Of a stretch of 64,000 bases of DNA, positions 1 through 9,206 are shown in pieces; the stretch's first letter is position 1, and each line of letters begins with the position of its first letter. The stretch is from Rheinheimera sediminis (GTDB lineage: Bacteria; Pseudomonadota; Gammaproteobacteria; Enterobacterales; Alteromonadaceae). The notes under the pieces are model-generated. The model searched no databases. It was not told where the DNA came from and saw only the letters and a list, made by a program, of their open reading frames with translations. The stretch is from the NCBI RefSeq assembly GCF_004005375.1, contig NZ_RZUF01000013.1, forward strand, positions 84,862 through 148,861, in the 5' to 3' direction. The position numbers and the translations under genes are program-made.

Positions 1-25
1 AAAACGGGACATGAAGTCCCGTTTT
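1..25. terminator. Bidirectional terminator after aguA
   Basis: A perfect 10-bp stem (AAAACGGGAC / GTCCCGTTTT) closes a five-base loop. On the minus strand the stem ends in a T-run 20 bases after the aguA stop. The plus strand also ends in T5, so it can work both ways. Confidence 0.75.
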
Positions 26-46
26 TCTCAACGCCTGAATTTAAAA

Positions 47-1153
47 TTAAGCAGGTTGTTGCTGGGTAATGCAGTGCACGTTGCCGCCACCTAATAAAAT
101 CTCACGGCCAGGCACTGTGACCACCTGATGCTTTGGAAAGACTTTAGATAAGATGTCGATCGCAACCTGATCGTTGGCATCGTCAAATACCGGCAACACC
201 AAACCGCCATTGCATAAATAAAAGTTGATGTAAGAACCGGCTAAACGGGCTTCAGATTCACGAGGTACTGCTGCGCCCGTTAAATCCACAGTGGCATATT
301 CGTCTGCTTTGGCTAGCATAGGAGCAGGCACAGGCAGCTTGTGTACAGTGAATTTACGACCTTTGGCATCAGTGCTGTTTTCCAGCACTTCTAAAGCAGC
401 GCGTGAGCGTTCGTACTGTGGATCGTTTTTGTCGTCAGTCCATGCCAGCAAGACTTCTGCTGGGCCGACAAAACAACACATATTATCGACGTGACCATCG
501 GTTTCGTCGTTAAAAATGCCTTCTTTCAGCCAAATCACTTTATCAATACTTAAGTAATCGGACAGCATCTGCTCGATTTGTTCGCGCGTTAAATCCGGGT
601 TACGGTTTTTATTCAGCAAACATTCTTCAGTGGTCAGCAAGGTGCCTTCGCCATCGACATGAATAGCGCCACCTTCCAGCACAAAGCCTTCTGTACGGTA
701 ACGAGCTGTGCCTTCAATATTGGCAATCTTTTGTGCGACTTGGTCGTCTCTGTGCCAAGGGAAATATAAACCACCGTTTAAACCACCCCAGGCATTAAAG
801 GTCCAGTCAACAGCACGCACTTCTTTGCCATTGGTGACAAAAGTAGGGCCAGTGTCACGGCACCAGGCGTCATCTGTTGAGGTTTCAACCACACGAATGG
901 GGTGAGTGGTTGGCTCTAAGCTCAACTGTGCCTGAGCATTGGCAAACTGAGCGGCAGAGGCCAACACAGTCACCGGCTCAAAACGGGCAATAGCACGGAT
1001 CACAGCACAAAAGGCTTGCTGTGCTGGCTTGGCGCCTAAACGCCAGTTATCGGTACGTTCTGGCCATACCATCCAGGTTTGTTTATGCGTAGCCCATTCG
1101 GCTGGCATAAAAAAACCATCGGCACGAGGCGTACTGTTTAAGGTAACAGCCAT
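47..1153 (-). CDS. aguA: Agmatine deiminase
   Basis: Hydrolyses agmatine to N-carbamoylputrescine and ammonia in the cytoplasm, the first step of the agmatine route to putrescine. The 368-residue product is of normal family length (porphyromonas-type peptidyl-arginine deiminase superfamily). Visible motifs are WCRDTGPTF near residue 98, [21 protein letters not shown], and the C-terminal GGGNVHC with the catalytic cysteine near residue 361. The frame extends 12 codons upstream, but the ATG at 1153 is preferred: it follows the aguB stop by one base, starts at the conserved region, and has GAAGG about 12 bases upstream. It is the second gene of an aguB-aguA operon, so both steps are co-transcribed. 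The assignment rests on family motifs and on the partner gene. Confidence 0.95.
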   Translation of the reverse strand: MAVTLNSTPRADGFFMPAEWATHKQTWMVWPERTDNWRLGAKPAQQAFCAVIRAIARFEPVTVLASAAQFANAQAQLSLEPTTHPIRVVETSTDDAWCRDTGPTFVTNGKEVRAVDWTFNAWGGLNGGLYFPWHRDDQVAQKIANIEGTARYRTEGFVLEGGAIHVDGEGTLLTTEECLLNKNRNPDLTREQIEQMLSDYLSIDKVIWLKEGIFNDETDGHVDNMCCFVGPAEVLLAWTDDKNDPQYERSRAALEVLENSTDAKGRKFTVHKLPVPAPMLAKADEYATVDLTGAAVPRESEARLAGSYINFYLCNGGLVLPVFDDANDQVAIDILSKVFPKHQVVTVPGREILLGGGNVHCITQQQPA

Positions 1154-1154
1154 C

Positions 1155-2045
1155 TTAGTTGTTACCTTCAGTTGGGGTAGTTTTGCCATCTTTGGTTAAG
1201 ATAGCACCGTATAAGTCGATACGACGGTCACGGTAGACGCCCCAGTTACGACGGTTTTTTGCGGTCTCGTCTAAATCGAAGGTATGAACTAACACAGCTT
1301 CGCTGACTTCGTCTGCTTCTTCTACCTTGGCACCAAACTCGTTGGCAATAAAAGAGCTGCCGTAGAAGGTAATAGCAAAGTCGTCTTCGGTTTCACGACC
1401 AATGCGGTTCGATGCAATGAGTGGAACCAGGTTGGCAGCTGCGTGGCCTTGTTGAGTACGTTGCCAGTGTTCACGTGAATTGACGGTTTCGTCATGAGGT
1501 TCAGTGCCAATAGCTGTAGGGTAGAACAGCAGTTCTGCGCCCATTAATGCCATGCTGCGGGCACATTCAGGGAACCATTGATCCCAGCAAATACCAATAC
1601 CAATTTTGGCATAAGCTGTATCCCAAACTTTAAAGCCAGTGTCACCCGGAGTGAAATAGAATTTTTCGCTGTAGCCCGGGCCATCAGGAATATGACTCTT
1701 GCGGTATAAACCTAAGTTGCTACCGTCGGCATCAATCACGGCCACAGTGTTGTAAAAGCAGTTGCCTGCTTTTTCATAAAAACTGATAGGCAGTACCACA
1801 TTCAGCTCTTTGGCAATTTTGCTGAAATGTTTGATAGCCGCGTTGTCTTCGACAGACGTTGCGAACTCTAAATATTCATATTTTTGTTTCTGGCAGAAGT
1901 AGTTACGTTCAAACAGTTCCTGCAGCAGGATAATTTGTGCACCCTGAGCAGCCGCATCACGGACTAAGCGCTCACCACGGGCAATATTTTCTTCTACATT
2001 CCAGCCACCAATCATTTGGGTGGCGGCCACAGTTACCTTACGCAT
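1155..2045 (-). CDS. aguB: N-carbamoylputrescine amidase
   Basis: Cleaves N-carbamoylputrescine to putrescine, CO2 and ammonia. It is a nitrilase-superfamily protein of 296 residues. The Glu-Lys-Cys triad is visible: Glu ~43 in [11 protein letters not shown], Lys ~116 in [12 protein letters not shown] and Cys ~153 in [12 protein letters not shown]. An 11-codon upstream extension is possible, but the ATG at 2045 has a strong GAGGAG ribosome site and matches the start of the conserved domain ([11 protein letters not shown]). It is the first gene of the operon, separated from aguA by a single base, which suggests translational coupling. Confidence 0.95.
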   Translation of the reverse strand: MRKVTVAATQMIGGWNVEENIARGERLVRDAAAQGAQIILLQELFERNYFCQKQKYEYLEFATSVEDNAAIKHFSKIAKELNVVLPISFYEKAGNCFYNTVAVIDADGSNLGLYRKSHIPDGPGYSEKFYFTPGDTGFKVWDTAYAKIGIGICWDQWFPECARSMALMGAELLFYPTAIGTEPHDETVNSREHWQRTQQGHAAANLVPLIASNRIGRETEDDFAITFYGSSFIANEFGAKVEEADEVSEAVLVHTFDLDETAKNRRNWGVYRDRRIDLYGAILTKDGKTTPTEGNN

Positions 2046-2182
2046 GCAAAGTCTCCTCAAGCCAGAGCTATTAGTCAAACAGAATTCAAATCAAAAGATG
2101 CAGCTACTCTAGTCAGTTTTGCCCCCCAGAGCAACCAACAGTGGCAACCAAACAAGGGCAATCAAAAGCCTGGGCTGCAAGG

Positions 2183-2210
2183 GCGCGCAAAATGCCGTAT
2201 TTTTGCGCGC
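2183..2210. repeat. Strong hairpin upstream of aguB
   Basis: A perfect 10-bp inverted repeat (GCGCGCAAAA / TTTTGCGCGC) with an 8-base loop lies about 140 bases before the aguB start. It has no adjoining T-run, so it is a poor intrinsic terminator. It could be a regulator site or a 5'-leader structure. The rest of 2046-2314 shows nothing I can name. Confidence 0.5.
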
Positions 2211-2314
2211 TCGTCAATGAGTTTTAAGGTGTTGCGGCTGAGTTTCAAGGCAGTTCGTGCTGCCCTGAATTAACTATGGGTGGATATGCATAAATACTGG
2301 GTTTTTAGTGAATG

Positions 2315-2959
2315 TTATTCCTTTGGCTCTTTTGCTAAACGTGCGGCTAACAGCAGAAGCTCCGGCTGCAAACGGACTTTGTAATTAATATGCTGATAGC
2401 TGTACTGCACTAAGCCCTCTTTGTTCAGAATATACACCGCAGGCACAGGTAGCACTACTTTGCCGCTGCTTGCTTCCTTATTCAGATTCAGTTTGTAGGT
2501 ATTTAAATAGGTCGCGCTGGTTTTTTCATCCAAATAATAAGCCACTCCAAAAGCAGAGCTTAAATTGAACTGACTGTCGGATAACAGGGTATAAGTAATA
2601 GCTGCATCTTTGGTGTCTTTTAAACTGGCCTGAACGGCAGCAGGACTGTCTGGTGTCACTGCAATCAGCTGGTAACCTAAAGCCTTGAGGTCTGGCTCAA
2701 TCTCGCGCAAAGCCGCCAGTTGCAGGTTGCAGTAAGGACACCAGCCGCCGCGATAAAATACCAGTACAGTGTCTTGCTGTTTTAGTACTGAGCTGAGCTC
2801 TACGGCTTTGCCTGTCGCATCCTGCAGACTGACCATTGGTGCAGACATACCGTTTAATAACGGCTTAATATCTTCAGGGTTTTGGGCAATACGGGGTTCT
2901 GCCAACAGACTAAGACTAAAGATGCTGAGGCTAAGTAATAGAATATGCTGAATTTTCAT
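2315..2959 (-). CDS. Exported peroxiredoxin-like (AhpC/TSA family) protein
   Basis: A thioredoxin-fold protein of 214 residues with an N-terminal signal peptide (hydrophobic stretch ILLLSLSIFSLSLLA, likely cut after LLA), so it probably acts in the periplasm. The fold is shown by VLVFYRGGWCPYCNLQL with a CPYC active site near residues 83-86, followed by the expected LIAVTPDSP and VPAVYILNKEGLVQY strands. The family reduces peroxides or disulfides with reducing equivalents from a thioredoxin. The substrate here is unknown. The start at 2959 has AAGGA upstream. It stands alone, divergent from ubiF. Confidence 0.8.
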   Translation of the reverse strand: MKIQHILLLSLSIFSLSLLAEPRIAQNPEDIKPLLNGMSAPMVSLQDATGKAVELSSVLKQQDTVLVFYRGGWCPYCNLQLAALREIEPDLKALGYQLIAVTPDSPAAVQASLKDTKDAAITYTLLSDSQFNLSSAFGVAYYLDEKTSATYLNTYKLNLNKEASSGKVVLPVPAVYILNKEGLVQYSYQHINYKVRLQPELLLLAARLAKEPKE

Positions 2960-3102
2960 TTTAATTTTTCCTTAAGTGAGTTGAGCTTATATACCGGAGT
3001 TGTCTGGATAATCTTTCAGGGTGCGGAGAATAATTGCTGATATAGCGCAAAAAAAAGATTTCAAAGCAGGGTAGAATGGTCTGAAGTGAGCAGGAGGTTG
3101 TT

Positions 3103-4263
3103 GTGCTGGATATAGTAATTGTAGGTGGTGGTATGGTGGGCGCTTCAGTGGCGCTGAAGTTAAGCCGTGCTGGTTTAGAAGTGGGCTTAATTGAAAAACA
3201 GCCTGTGTCAGCTTTTGATCCTCATAGCGCCATAGACTTGCGTGTATCCGCTATTAACAGACGAAGTGAGCAGTGGCTGACTGACTTGGGCGCCTGGTCT
3301 TTATTGCAGCAATGGCGTTTATGCCCTTATAAAAGGTTACAGGCGTTTGAGGATGAACAGGCCGGACTCACTTTTCATGCCGATGAAGTGGCTTTAACCC
3401 ATCTTGGCCATATAGTGGAAAACAATCTTATCCAGCAGGCGCTTTGGGCCAACTTTCCTGCCAATTTACAACTGTTTTGCCCAGCCAGTGTGACAGGTTT
3501 TGTGCAGCACTCTGACTATGCCAGTGTCAGCACAGTAGAGTTTGGTGAACTAAAAGCCAAACTAGTGATAGCTGCAGATGGTGGTCAGTCGCAGCTGCGC
3601 CAGTTAGCACAAATTGGCGTGTCGGGTTGGCAATATCAGCAAAGCTGTTTGGTGGTTACAGTCAATACAGAGTATGAGCAGCAGGACATCACCTGGCAGC
3701 AGTTTAACGAGTCAGGCCCACGGGCTTTTTTACCTTTGCCGGGCAAGCAAGGCTCTTTAGTTTGGTACGACCATCATCATAAAATTAAACAGCTGGCGGC
3801 ATTATCTAAAGCTGCTTTGGCTGAACAAATACAACATGCTTTTCCGGCTAAGCTTGGCAAAATTACGGTGGAGCAAGTGGCCAGTTTTCCTTTAGCTCGT
3901 GTGCATGCGAAAGATTATGTGAAAGGGCGGCTGGTGCTGGTAGGAGATGCAGCTCACAGTATTAATCCGTTGGCTGGTCAAGGCGTGAATTTAGGGTTTG
4001 CTGATGCGATGCTGTTGTCTGAATTGCTGGAGCAGGCTTTTGCACAAGGTCAGGATTTGGCTGGCGCCGCTTTATTAAAGCAGTACCAAAGTACACGACA
4101 GCGCGAAAATGCGCTGATGATGTCGGCTATGGATCTGTTTTATCAGAACTTTAGCAGTAGCTTGCCGCCTGTGCGTTTTCTACGTCAGTTGGGTTTAGCA
4201 GTAGCAGAAAAGGCTGGCCCTCTCAAACACTGGGTCAGCCGTTACGCGGTGGGTATCAACTGA
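3103..4263 (+). CDS. ubiF: 2-octaprenyl-3-methyl-6-methoxy-1,4-benzoquinol hydroxylase
   Basis: FAD-dependent monooxygenase of ubiquinone biosynthesis (UbiH/UbiF/COQ6 family), 386 residues. The dinucleotide-binding GGGMVG is at residues 8-13, and the second FAD motif GDAAHSINPLAGQG starts near residue 281. Stretches such as LVIAADG, PRAFLPL, SLVWYD, MDLFY and the LPPxRFxRxLGL ending match what I recall of E. coli UbiF, more than UbiH or VisC. The start is GTG at 3103, with AGGAGG at 3092-3097. It is probably monocistronic and is followed directly by a long palindrome. Confidence 0.88.
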   Translation: MLDIVIVGGGMVGASVALKLSRAGLEVGLIEKQPVSAFDPHSAIDLRVSAINRRSEQWLTDLGAWSLLQQWRLCPYKRLQAFEDEQAGLTFHADEVALTHLGHIVENNLIQQALWANFPANLQLFCPASVTGFVQHSDYASVSTVEFGELKAKLVIAADGGQSQLRQLAQIGVSGWQYQQSCLVVTVNTEYEQQDITWQQFNESGPRAFLPLPGKQGSLVWYDHHHKIKQLAALSKAALAEQIQHAFPAKLGKITVEQVASFPLARVHAKDYVKGRLVLVGDAAHSINPLAGQGVNLGFADAMLLSELLEQAFAQGQDLAGAALLKQYQSTRQRENALMMSAMDLFYQNFSSSLPPVRFLRQLGLAVAEKAGPLKHWVSRYAVGIN

Positions 4264-4267
4264 TATC

Positions 4268-4319
4268 GGGGTCAGGCCTTGAATATTGAATTTAGATTCA
4301 ATATTCAAGGCCTGACCCC
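4268..4319. repeat. 24-bp perfect inverted repeat, REP/RAYT-like palindrome
   Basis: The arms at 4268-4291 and 4296-4319 are exact reverse complements around the 4-base spacer TTAG. The tips read GGGGTCAGGCC / GGCCTGACCCC. Tips of this kind are typical of palindromes mobilised by REP-associated tyrosine transposases (RAYT, Y1 family); that link is from memory. No transposase is nearby. The palindrome starts five bases after the ubiF stop and supplies the last codons and stop of the convergent GH127 gene. Confidence 0.85.
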
Positions 4320-6640
4320 TTCAGTAAACGCACCTGATACAGTCCACCTGCGATGCTGCCGGGCTTGGCGACAAATTTGACGCGGAAGTGCCCGGCATTT
4401 TTCGGCAGCAGCTCATTAGGGATTGGGTAATCGACGCTGTACCAGTCCGGTCCCAGGCCGCTTTTCAGCTCAACGTCGGTCAGCTTTTTATCATCCAGCC
4501 AGACCTCAAATTGCCTCCCGCCATCCAGACCAAAATACTCCAGCCGCAAGGTCAGATTTTGCTGGCCCTTGTGGCTTAACTGATAACTAAACCAGCTTTT
4601 ACTGTGCCGCCAATGTCGGCCTAAATTGATACCTGCTTCGCTTTGTTCACCCTGATAAAAATGATCCGACTCAGGTTGTTGTTCACCCGGATAGACTTTA
4701 TCCAAGGTCTGCTGTTCAAGCAAAGCTTCGGCTTTATCTTGCTGTTCTTGCTGCTGTTTCTGTTGTTGCCAGCCATCAAGGCTAGTGTGCTGAAAGTAGA
4801 TTTGGTATCTGCTGTCGTGCAGCCGGAAAAAGGGGATCAGCTCAGGCTTACCCTGTAAAAAGCCTTGGCCAGTGCTGAAGCTTAAAGGTTGATTGGGTAG
4901 ACGCTTTAAGTTGGCGAGGAAGTTGTTGGTATCACCAATATAAAGTGGTGCGGCAGAAACTGGACAGGTTGGGCCCGACGCTATATGGCCCATTCTGCTG
5001 TCGTCAGCAACAAATCTTAAGCTTTCGTTTTTAAAAGGTGCACTGCGACTAGCCAGCACCAGAGGACCGAACAATACCGCATGATAGTCAGGCTTGGCTG
5101 GCATAGGGCTCAAACTGAGCTGCATCGGCAGCTCAAGTTTCACTTTATCGCCTTGTTGCCAGGGGCCAGCCAGCAGAATATGTTTACCGGTTTTGGTTGT
5201 TACTTCAACTGCTTTGCCATTACGCCAGACTTTCACTGCTCCGGCCCAGGATGGATACCGCAGCTCTAGGTTCAATGTACTTGCTGCATCAAAGACCAAT
5301 TCAGTGCTGTTTTCATCCGGGAATAGGGTCTGCTGGTGCAGTTTTATCTCCGGAGTGCTCATGCTGGAGGCTATCCACAAATTCACCTGCAAAGCGTTTT
5401 TATCCAGGCTGTAAATAAATTCGCCATGTTTGCTATGGCTTTCTATGCCTGAGCCAACACAACACCACATGCCTTGATCCACTTTGGAATAAACCCGGTA
5501 ATGTTGAGGTCGCATAGAGGTGAAATAAACAAAACCGCCATGCTCCGGATGTTGGCTGGCCAGAATATGGTTCCACAAGCCTCGCTCATAATAATCAAGG
5601 TATTTGCTTTGGCCAGTCTGACGGTACAGCAGCATGGAGAGTTTCAGCATATTGTAGGTATTGCAGGTTTCAGGCCCCTCTACTTCATTCAGCATGGGGT
5701 TGAAGTCGTCTTTTGGATGAAAATGCTCCCGCACGCTGTTACCACCGATGGCGACAGTGCGCTGCTCTACCACTAAAGACCAGAAATATTCGGCCGCTTT
5801 TAACCAGTTTTTATCGCCGGACAATTCGGCAATACGAGCCATACCCACTACTTTAGGAATTTGGGTATTGGCATGCAGGCCGGTGAGCTTGTCTTCGCCT
5901 TTCAGTAACGGCTCCAGAATACGTAATTCGGTAAAATCTTTAGCCAACTGCATGTAGCTATTGTCATCAAAAATGACAGCCATATCAGCCAGCACTTCGT
6001 TCATGCCACCATGTTCGGTCAGCAGCATTTGCTGGATTTGCTGCGGTGATAAATGTTTGACCAGATTTTTCAGCCAGTTGCCATAATTCAGCAGCAGGGT
6101 TTTGGCTCGCTTATCGCCGGTTTGCAGGTAGATATCCCGCAGGCCAGCGAAGGTTTTATGAATATTGTAAAAAGGCACCCAGTGTTTATTCAGGCTAAAT
6201 AAATCGGCTTCAATCTGGCCTTGCTGAATTTGCTGCCATAAGGCTTTACTGCCAGGCACGCCGCCTAAATAACCATGCTGAACCTGCTGGATTTTCTGAA
6301 GTTCGGTGAGTAAATAATCCAGCCGGGCTTTGATTTGTTCATTTGAGGTGGCGCTCAACATATAGGCCAGAGCCGTTAAATAATGCCCCAGCATATGACC
6401 GTCTAAACCGGTATTTTCCCAGTTGCCATAGGACTCTACATTGCTTTTAATGTCAGCTTCACGGCGCAGTGGTGCTAGTAATTTGTCTGCATCCAGTGCC
6501 AGTAAGTACTGCAGATTGGTTTGCTCTGAATGCAAAAAGGGGCCGTCAGTCAGCTTTACTGCAGACAAAGGTACGAATTCGACCGCAGCTAGCGATAAAG
6601 TGGTAAAGCAGAGTAGGGCAGTAAATAACCTAACCATCAT
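4298..6640 (-). CDS. GH127/GH146 beta-L-arabinofuranosidase (DUF1680)
   Basis: Periplasmic glycosidase of the DUF1680 family, 780 residues, expected to release L-arabinofuranose from arabinan or arabinose-containing oligosaccharides. A signal peptide (MMVRLFTALLCFTTLSLAA) precedes an (alpha/alpha)-barrel that opens with VKLTDGPFLHSEQTNLQYLL. The metal and catalytic set of the family is present: GPETCNTYN (Glu and Cys near residues 320-325) and MWCCVGSGIESH (the Cys pair near 392, one being the nucleophile). The ATG at 6640 is chosen over a TTG at 6652 because GAGGGG lies just upstream. It is the last gene of the transporter-GH43-GH127 arm. Its last residues (GSGLEY) and stop are encoded by the palindrome at 4268-4319, so the native C-terminus may have been altered. 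GH127 versus GH146 is not settled by eye. Confidence 0.88.
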   Translation of the reverse strand: MMVRLFTALLCFTTLSLAAVEFVPLSAVKLTDGPFLHSEQTNLQYLLALDADKLLAPLRREADIKSNVESYGNWENTGLDGHMLGHYLTALAYMLSATSNEQIKARLDYLLTELQKIQQVQHGYLGGVPGSKALWQQIQQGQIEADLFSLNKHWVPFYNIHKTFAGLRDIYLQTGDKRAKTLLLNYGNWLKNLVKHLSPQQIQQMLLTEHGGMNEVLADMAVIFDDNSYMQLAKDFTELRILEPLLKGEDKLTGLHANTQIPKVVGMARIAELSGDKNWLKAAEYFWSLVVEQRTVAIGGNSVREHFHPKDDFNPMLNEVEGPETCNTYNMLKLSMLLYRQTGQSKYLDYYERGLWNHILASQHPEHGGFVYFTSMRPQHYRVYSKVDQGMWCCVGSGIESHSKHGEFIYSLDKNALQVNLWIASSMSTPEIKLHQQTLFPDENSTELVFDAASTLNLELRYPSWAGAVKVWRNGKAVEVTTKTGKHILLAGPWQQGDKVKLELPMQLSLSPMPAKPDYHAVLFGPLVLASRSAPFKNESLRFVADDSRMGHIASGPTCPVSAAPLYIGDTNNFLANLKRLPNQPLSFSTGQGFLQGKPELIPFFRLHDSRYQIYFQHTSLDGWQQQKQQQEQQDKAEALLEQQTLDKVYPGEQQPESDHFYQGEQSEAGINLGRHWRHSKSWFSYQLSHKGQQNLTLRLEYFGLDGGRQFEVWLDDKKLTDVELKSGLGPDWYSVDYPIPNELLPKNAGHFRVKFVAKPGSIAGGLYQVRLLKGSGLEY

Positions 6641-6655
6641 CAATCCCCTCAAATT

Positions 6656-6700
6656 GGGGGCAGATCACAGTGTTAACCGTTAACAAAGTGATCTGACTCC
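6656..6700. repeat. Long imperfect palindrome (REP-like, or operator)
   Basis: The arms GGGGGCAGATCAC (6656-6668) and GTGATCTGACTCC (6688-6700) enclose the odd-length dyad TGTTAACCGTTAACA (6671-6685). The tip resembles the GGGGTCAG tip of the palindrome at 4268-4319, so both may belong to one mobile-palindrome family. The inner dyad alone would also suit a LacI-type operator. It fills the 64-base gap between the GH43 stop and the GH127 start. Confidence 0.6.
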
Positions 6701-6704
6701 TTTT

Positions 6705-7652
6705 TTATTCTTGTACTGAAGGGCGGCCAAAAACAGGCATGCCGTTGTCGTCCCAGCGCAGCGCTTTGACGTAGGTATGGCGGTTTGGATCCCAGAGTGG
6801 ATCGCCAACTATTTCGGTGTAAGTGCGGGCGTGATACACCAGTAAGTCAGTTTTTCCGTCGGCGGATACTGTGAAGCTGTTATGGCCCGGGCCGTACACC
6901 TTATGTTCAAAGCAGCTTTGCAGCACAGGCTCTTTCAGCTTATGCCAGCTTTGTGGGTTCATCAGGTTGGCATTTTCATCGGCCCACAATAGCCCCATGG
7001 CATAGTTTTCATCTGTGGCACTGGCTGAGTAGCTGATAAAAACTTTGCCGTGACGAATAAGTACGCTTGGGCCTTCGTTCACCCAAAAACCACGGATTTC
7101 CCAGTCGAATTCAGGTTTGCTCAGAAGTACAGGCGCGCTGCTGATTTTGTCCGGTGTATCCATAGTGGCGATGTATAAATTGCTGTTGCCTTCAATCTGA
7201 TTGTCTTTTTGCGCCCATAAATAATACAACTGGCCTTGGTGCTCAAAGGTGGTGGCGTCCAGACAAAAAGTATCGATGCCGGTATCAACCTGGCCTAAGA
7301 ACTGCCACAGCCCTTCAATAGGGTTAGCGTCTTTGCAGCAAATCACATACATGCGGTGCTGGAACAGTTTGTCTTTAATCTCGCGACTAGGAGCTGCAGC
7401 AAAGTAGATATACCAGGCACCTTGGCGAAAATGAATTTCCGGTGCCCAAATAAGCTCAGAATAAGGCCCTGACTCGGGTTTTAACCAAGCGGCGATCGGT
7501 GTTGCCTGCGGCAGTTCTTCGATAGTGCGGGCACGGCGCAACTCGATTCTGTCGTAGGCCGGCACCGAGGCGGTAAAATAATAATAGCCATCGCTATGAC
7601 GATAAATGCAGGGGTCGGCCCGCTGTTCAATTAAAGGCGTTAACAATCGCAT
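6705..7652 (-). CDS. Cytoplasmic GH43 glycosidase, probable alpha-L-arabinofuranosidase
   Basis: Five-bladed beta-propeller GH43 enzyme of 315 residues without a signal peptide, so it should act on oligosaccharides already imported. The inverting catalytic triad is visible: Asp13 in RADPCIY (base), Asp ~132 in LDATTFEH (pKa modulator) and Glu ~193 in NEGPSVL (acid). GPGHNSFTVS late in the protein is a typical GH43 blade motif. GGAG precedes the ATG at 7652. It lies 47 bases behind the sugar transporter and ahead of GH127 on the same strand, consistent with one transcript. Arabinose specificity is inferred from the locus; some GH43 enzymes are xylosidases. Confidence 0.85.
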   Translation of the reverse strand: MRLLTPLIEQRADPCIYRHSDGYYYFTASVPAYDRIELRRARTIEELPQATPIAAWLKPESGPYSELIWAPEIHFRQGAWYIYFAAAPSREIKDKLFQHRMYVICCKDANPIEGLWQFLGQVDTGIDTFCLDATTFEHQGQLYYLWAQKDNQIEGNSNLYIATMDTPDKISSAPVLLSKPEFDWEIRGFWVNEGPSVLIRHGKVFISYSASATDENYAMGLLWADENANLMNPQSWHKLKEPVLQSCFEHKVYGPGHNSFTVSADGKTDLLVYHARTYTEIVGDPLWDPNRHTYVKALRWDDNGMPVFGRPSVQE

Positions 7653-7699
7653 AAAAACTCCACTGCGTTATTAATAAAAATCTCTAACTTAAAAAAACG

Positions 7700-9085
7700 T
7701 TATTTAGCATTCAGCAGCTGGACTGCTGGTGCTGCCTGTTCAGGCTTTGGGGGCTGAATTTGGCCTGCCACCATGTCCTGATAAAAGTTGTCGGTAATTT
7801 TGTATTTGTACATCAGAAGGCCCATCAGCAAATGGAAAAAGCCAGGGATCACCGACAGCATCAGCGCTATACCCACTAAGCTGGTTTCGCTTTGCATTTG
7901 ATCCGGTTGATAATCAAAGAAGGTTAATAAGCTACCCACCACAAAACCCGCTATGCCCATGCCTGCTTTCTGGCAAAACGAAATACCACCAAAAGCTAAA
8001 CCTGAAACGCGCTGGCCGGTTTTGTGTTCACCATAGTCCACGGCCTCAGCAATGGCCGACCAGAACACTGGGGCATGCAAATCCACCACAAAAGAGAGTA
8101 AAAAATACAATACAAAAGCCAGCCACAAATCACCGGGTTTCACCAGTACAAACAGCAGCACACTTAACACAGCTACCACAATCTGGCTTGTACGGAACAG
8201 TTTTACTTTGCAGTAATGTTTAGTGATCCAGGTCGATGCCACCATAGCCAGAATGGCGGCCACCACACCGGTAGATAAAAAGGCCGACAGCATAGTGGCA
8301 TCACCACCCAGATAATATTTGGCGTAATAAGCTGCCACTGAGCCACGAATGACATAACCAATAGTGCCAGTGACACATACAGCGCATAAAATTAGCCACT
8401 GATCATTTTTGAGTAAAAGTTTTAACTGACTGAAAAAGGGTTTGGTTTCCACCTGATGCTGCAAACGTTCCGTAGTATTAAAAAAGCAGAATAAAAACAA
8501 TAAACTTGCCATAGCCGCCATCAACCCCATAGCGGCCTGATAACCGGCAGCCAGTTGGCCTTCGCCCCACTGCGCAGCTAAAACTGGCACTATAATAGTC
8601 ACTAAAAAGGCGGCAATTTTGGCGAAGAATAAACGGTAGCCGTTGGCAGATAATCGCTCTTTCGGGCAGTCGGTTAAAACGCCAATGATGGAAATATAGG
8701 GGATAGTGACGGCCGTGAACATCAGGGTGACAAAAATGTACGTGGCGTAAGCCCACACCAGTTTGCCGTTGTAATCCAGATCTGGTGTCGAGAAGGTTAA
8801 AAACACCGAGATACCAAAAGGGATAGCCATAAACAGGAAATAATGTCGGTAGCGGCCCCAGCGGGTGGTGAATTTATCGGTCAGCATACCCATTAATGGA
8901 TCTGTAACTGCATCAATCAGTCGCACCACCAGAAATAAAATCGCAACGTCTGAGGCTTTTAAACCAAAGATATCAGTGTAAAAAAAAGTGATGATCAGCA
9001 TCATGGATGAAATCACGACATTGACGGCCATATCTCCGGCGCCAAAGCCAATTTTCTCCATGACAGAAAGTTTATAACCTGCCAT
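7700..9085 (-). CDS. GPH-family (MelB-like) sugar:cation symporter
   Basis: Twelve-helix inner-membrane carrier of the glycoside-pentoside-hexuronide:cation symporter family, 461 residues. Visible family features are the N-terminal MEKIGFGAGDMAVNV, the DAVTDPLMGMLTDK motif, WGRYRHYFLF after helix 3, and PYISIIGVLTDCPKER. It probably imports arabinose or short arabino-oligosaccharides for the cytoplasmic GH43 next to it. GGGGAG lies just before the ATG. It is the first gene of the minus-strand arm; its upstream region holds a candidate operator at 9194-9206. Confidence 0.88.
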   Translation of the reverse strand: MAGYKLSVMEKIGFGAGDMAVNVVISSMMLIITFFYTDIFGLKASDVAILFLVVRLIDAVTDPLMGMLTDKFTTRWGRYRHYFLFMAIPFGISVFLTFSTPDLDYNGKLVWAYATYIFVTLMFTAVTIPYISIIGVLTDCPKERLSANGYRLFFAKIAAFLVTIIVPVLAAQWGEGQLAAGYQAAMGLMAAMASLLFLFCFFNTTERLQHQVETKPFFSQLKLLLKNDQWLILCAVCVTGTIGYVIRGSVAAYYAKYYLGGDATMLSAFLSTGVVAAILAMVASTWITKHYCKVKLFRTSQIVVAVLSVLLFVLVKPGDLWLAFVLYFLLSFVVDLHAPVFWSAIAEAVDYGEHKTGQRVSGLAFGGISFCQKAGMGIAGFVVGSLLTFFDYQPDQMQSETSLVGIALMLSVIPGFFHLLMGLLMYKYKITDNFYQDMVAGQIQPPKPEQAAPAVQLLNAK

Positions 9086-9193
9086 TCGACTCCCCTGTGG
9101 TTTATATCAGTTTTATGCTCAGTTTTTCTCACTCGTCGTTAAAACCTGGTTAGAATCTGATGCTAAAACCTGTTTTATTCGATTAATAATCTT

Positions 9194-9206
9194 ATAGTAT
9201 TACTAT
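9194..9206. promoter_or_regulatory. Candidate operator, GTATTAC-core palindrome
   Basis: ATAGTATTACTAT is a perfect 13-bp odd-centre dyad, 108 bases before the transporter start. Its core GTATTAC is the reverse complement of the GTAATAC core of the two plus-strand sites. Confidence 0.45.

Noticed and set aside
2016..2273. Plus-strand open frame of 85 codons
   Set aside because: It overlaps the aguB start and leader antisense, has no ribosome site, and its protein shows no plausible fold.
5094..5414. Plus-strand frame of 106 codons inside the GH127 gene
   Set aside because: Antisense shadow of a well-supported catalytic gene; no ribosome site and no recognisable motif.
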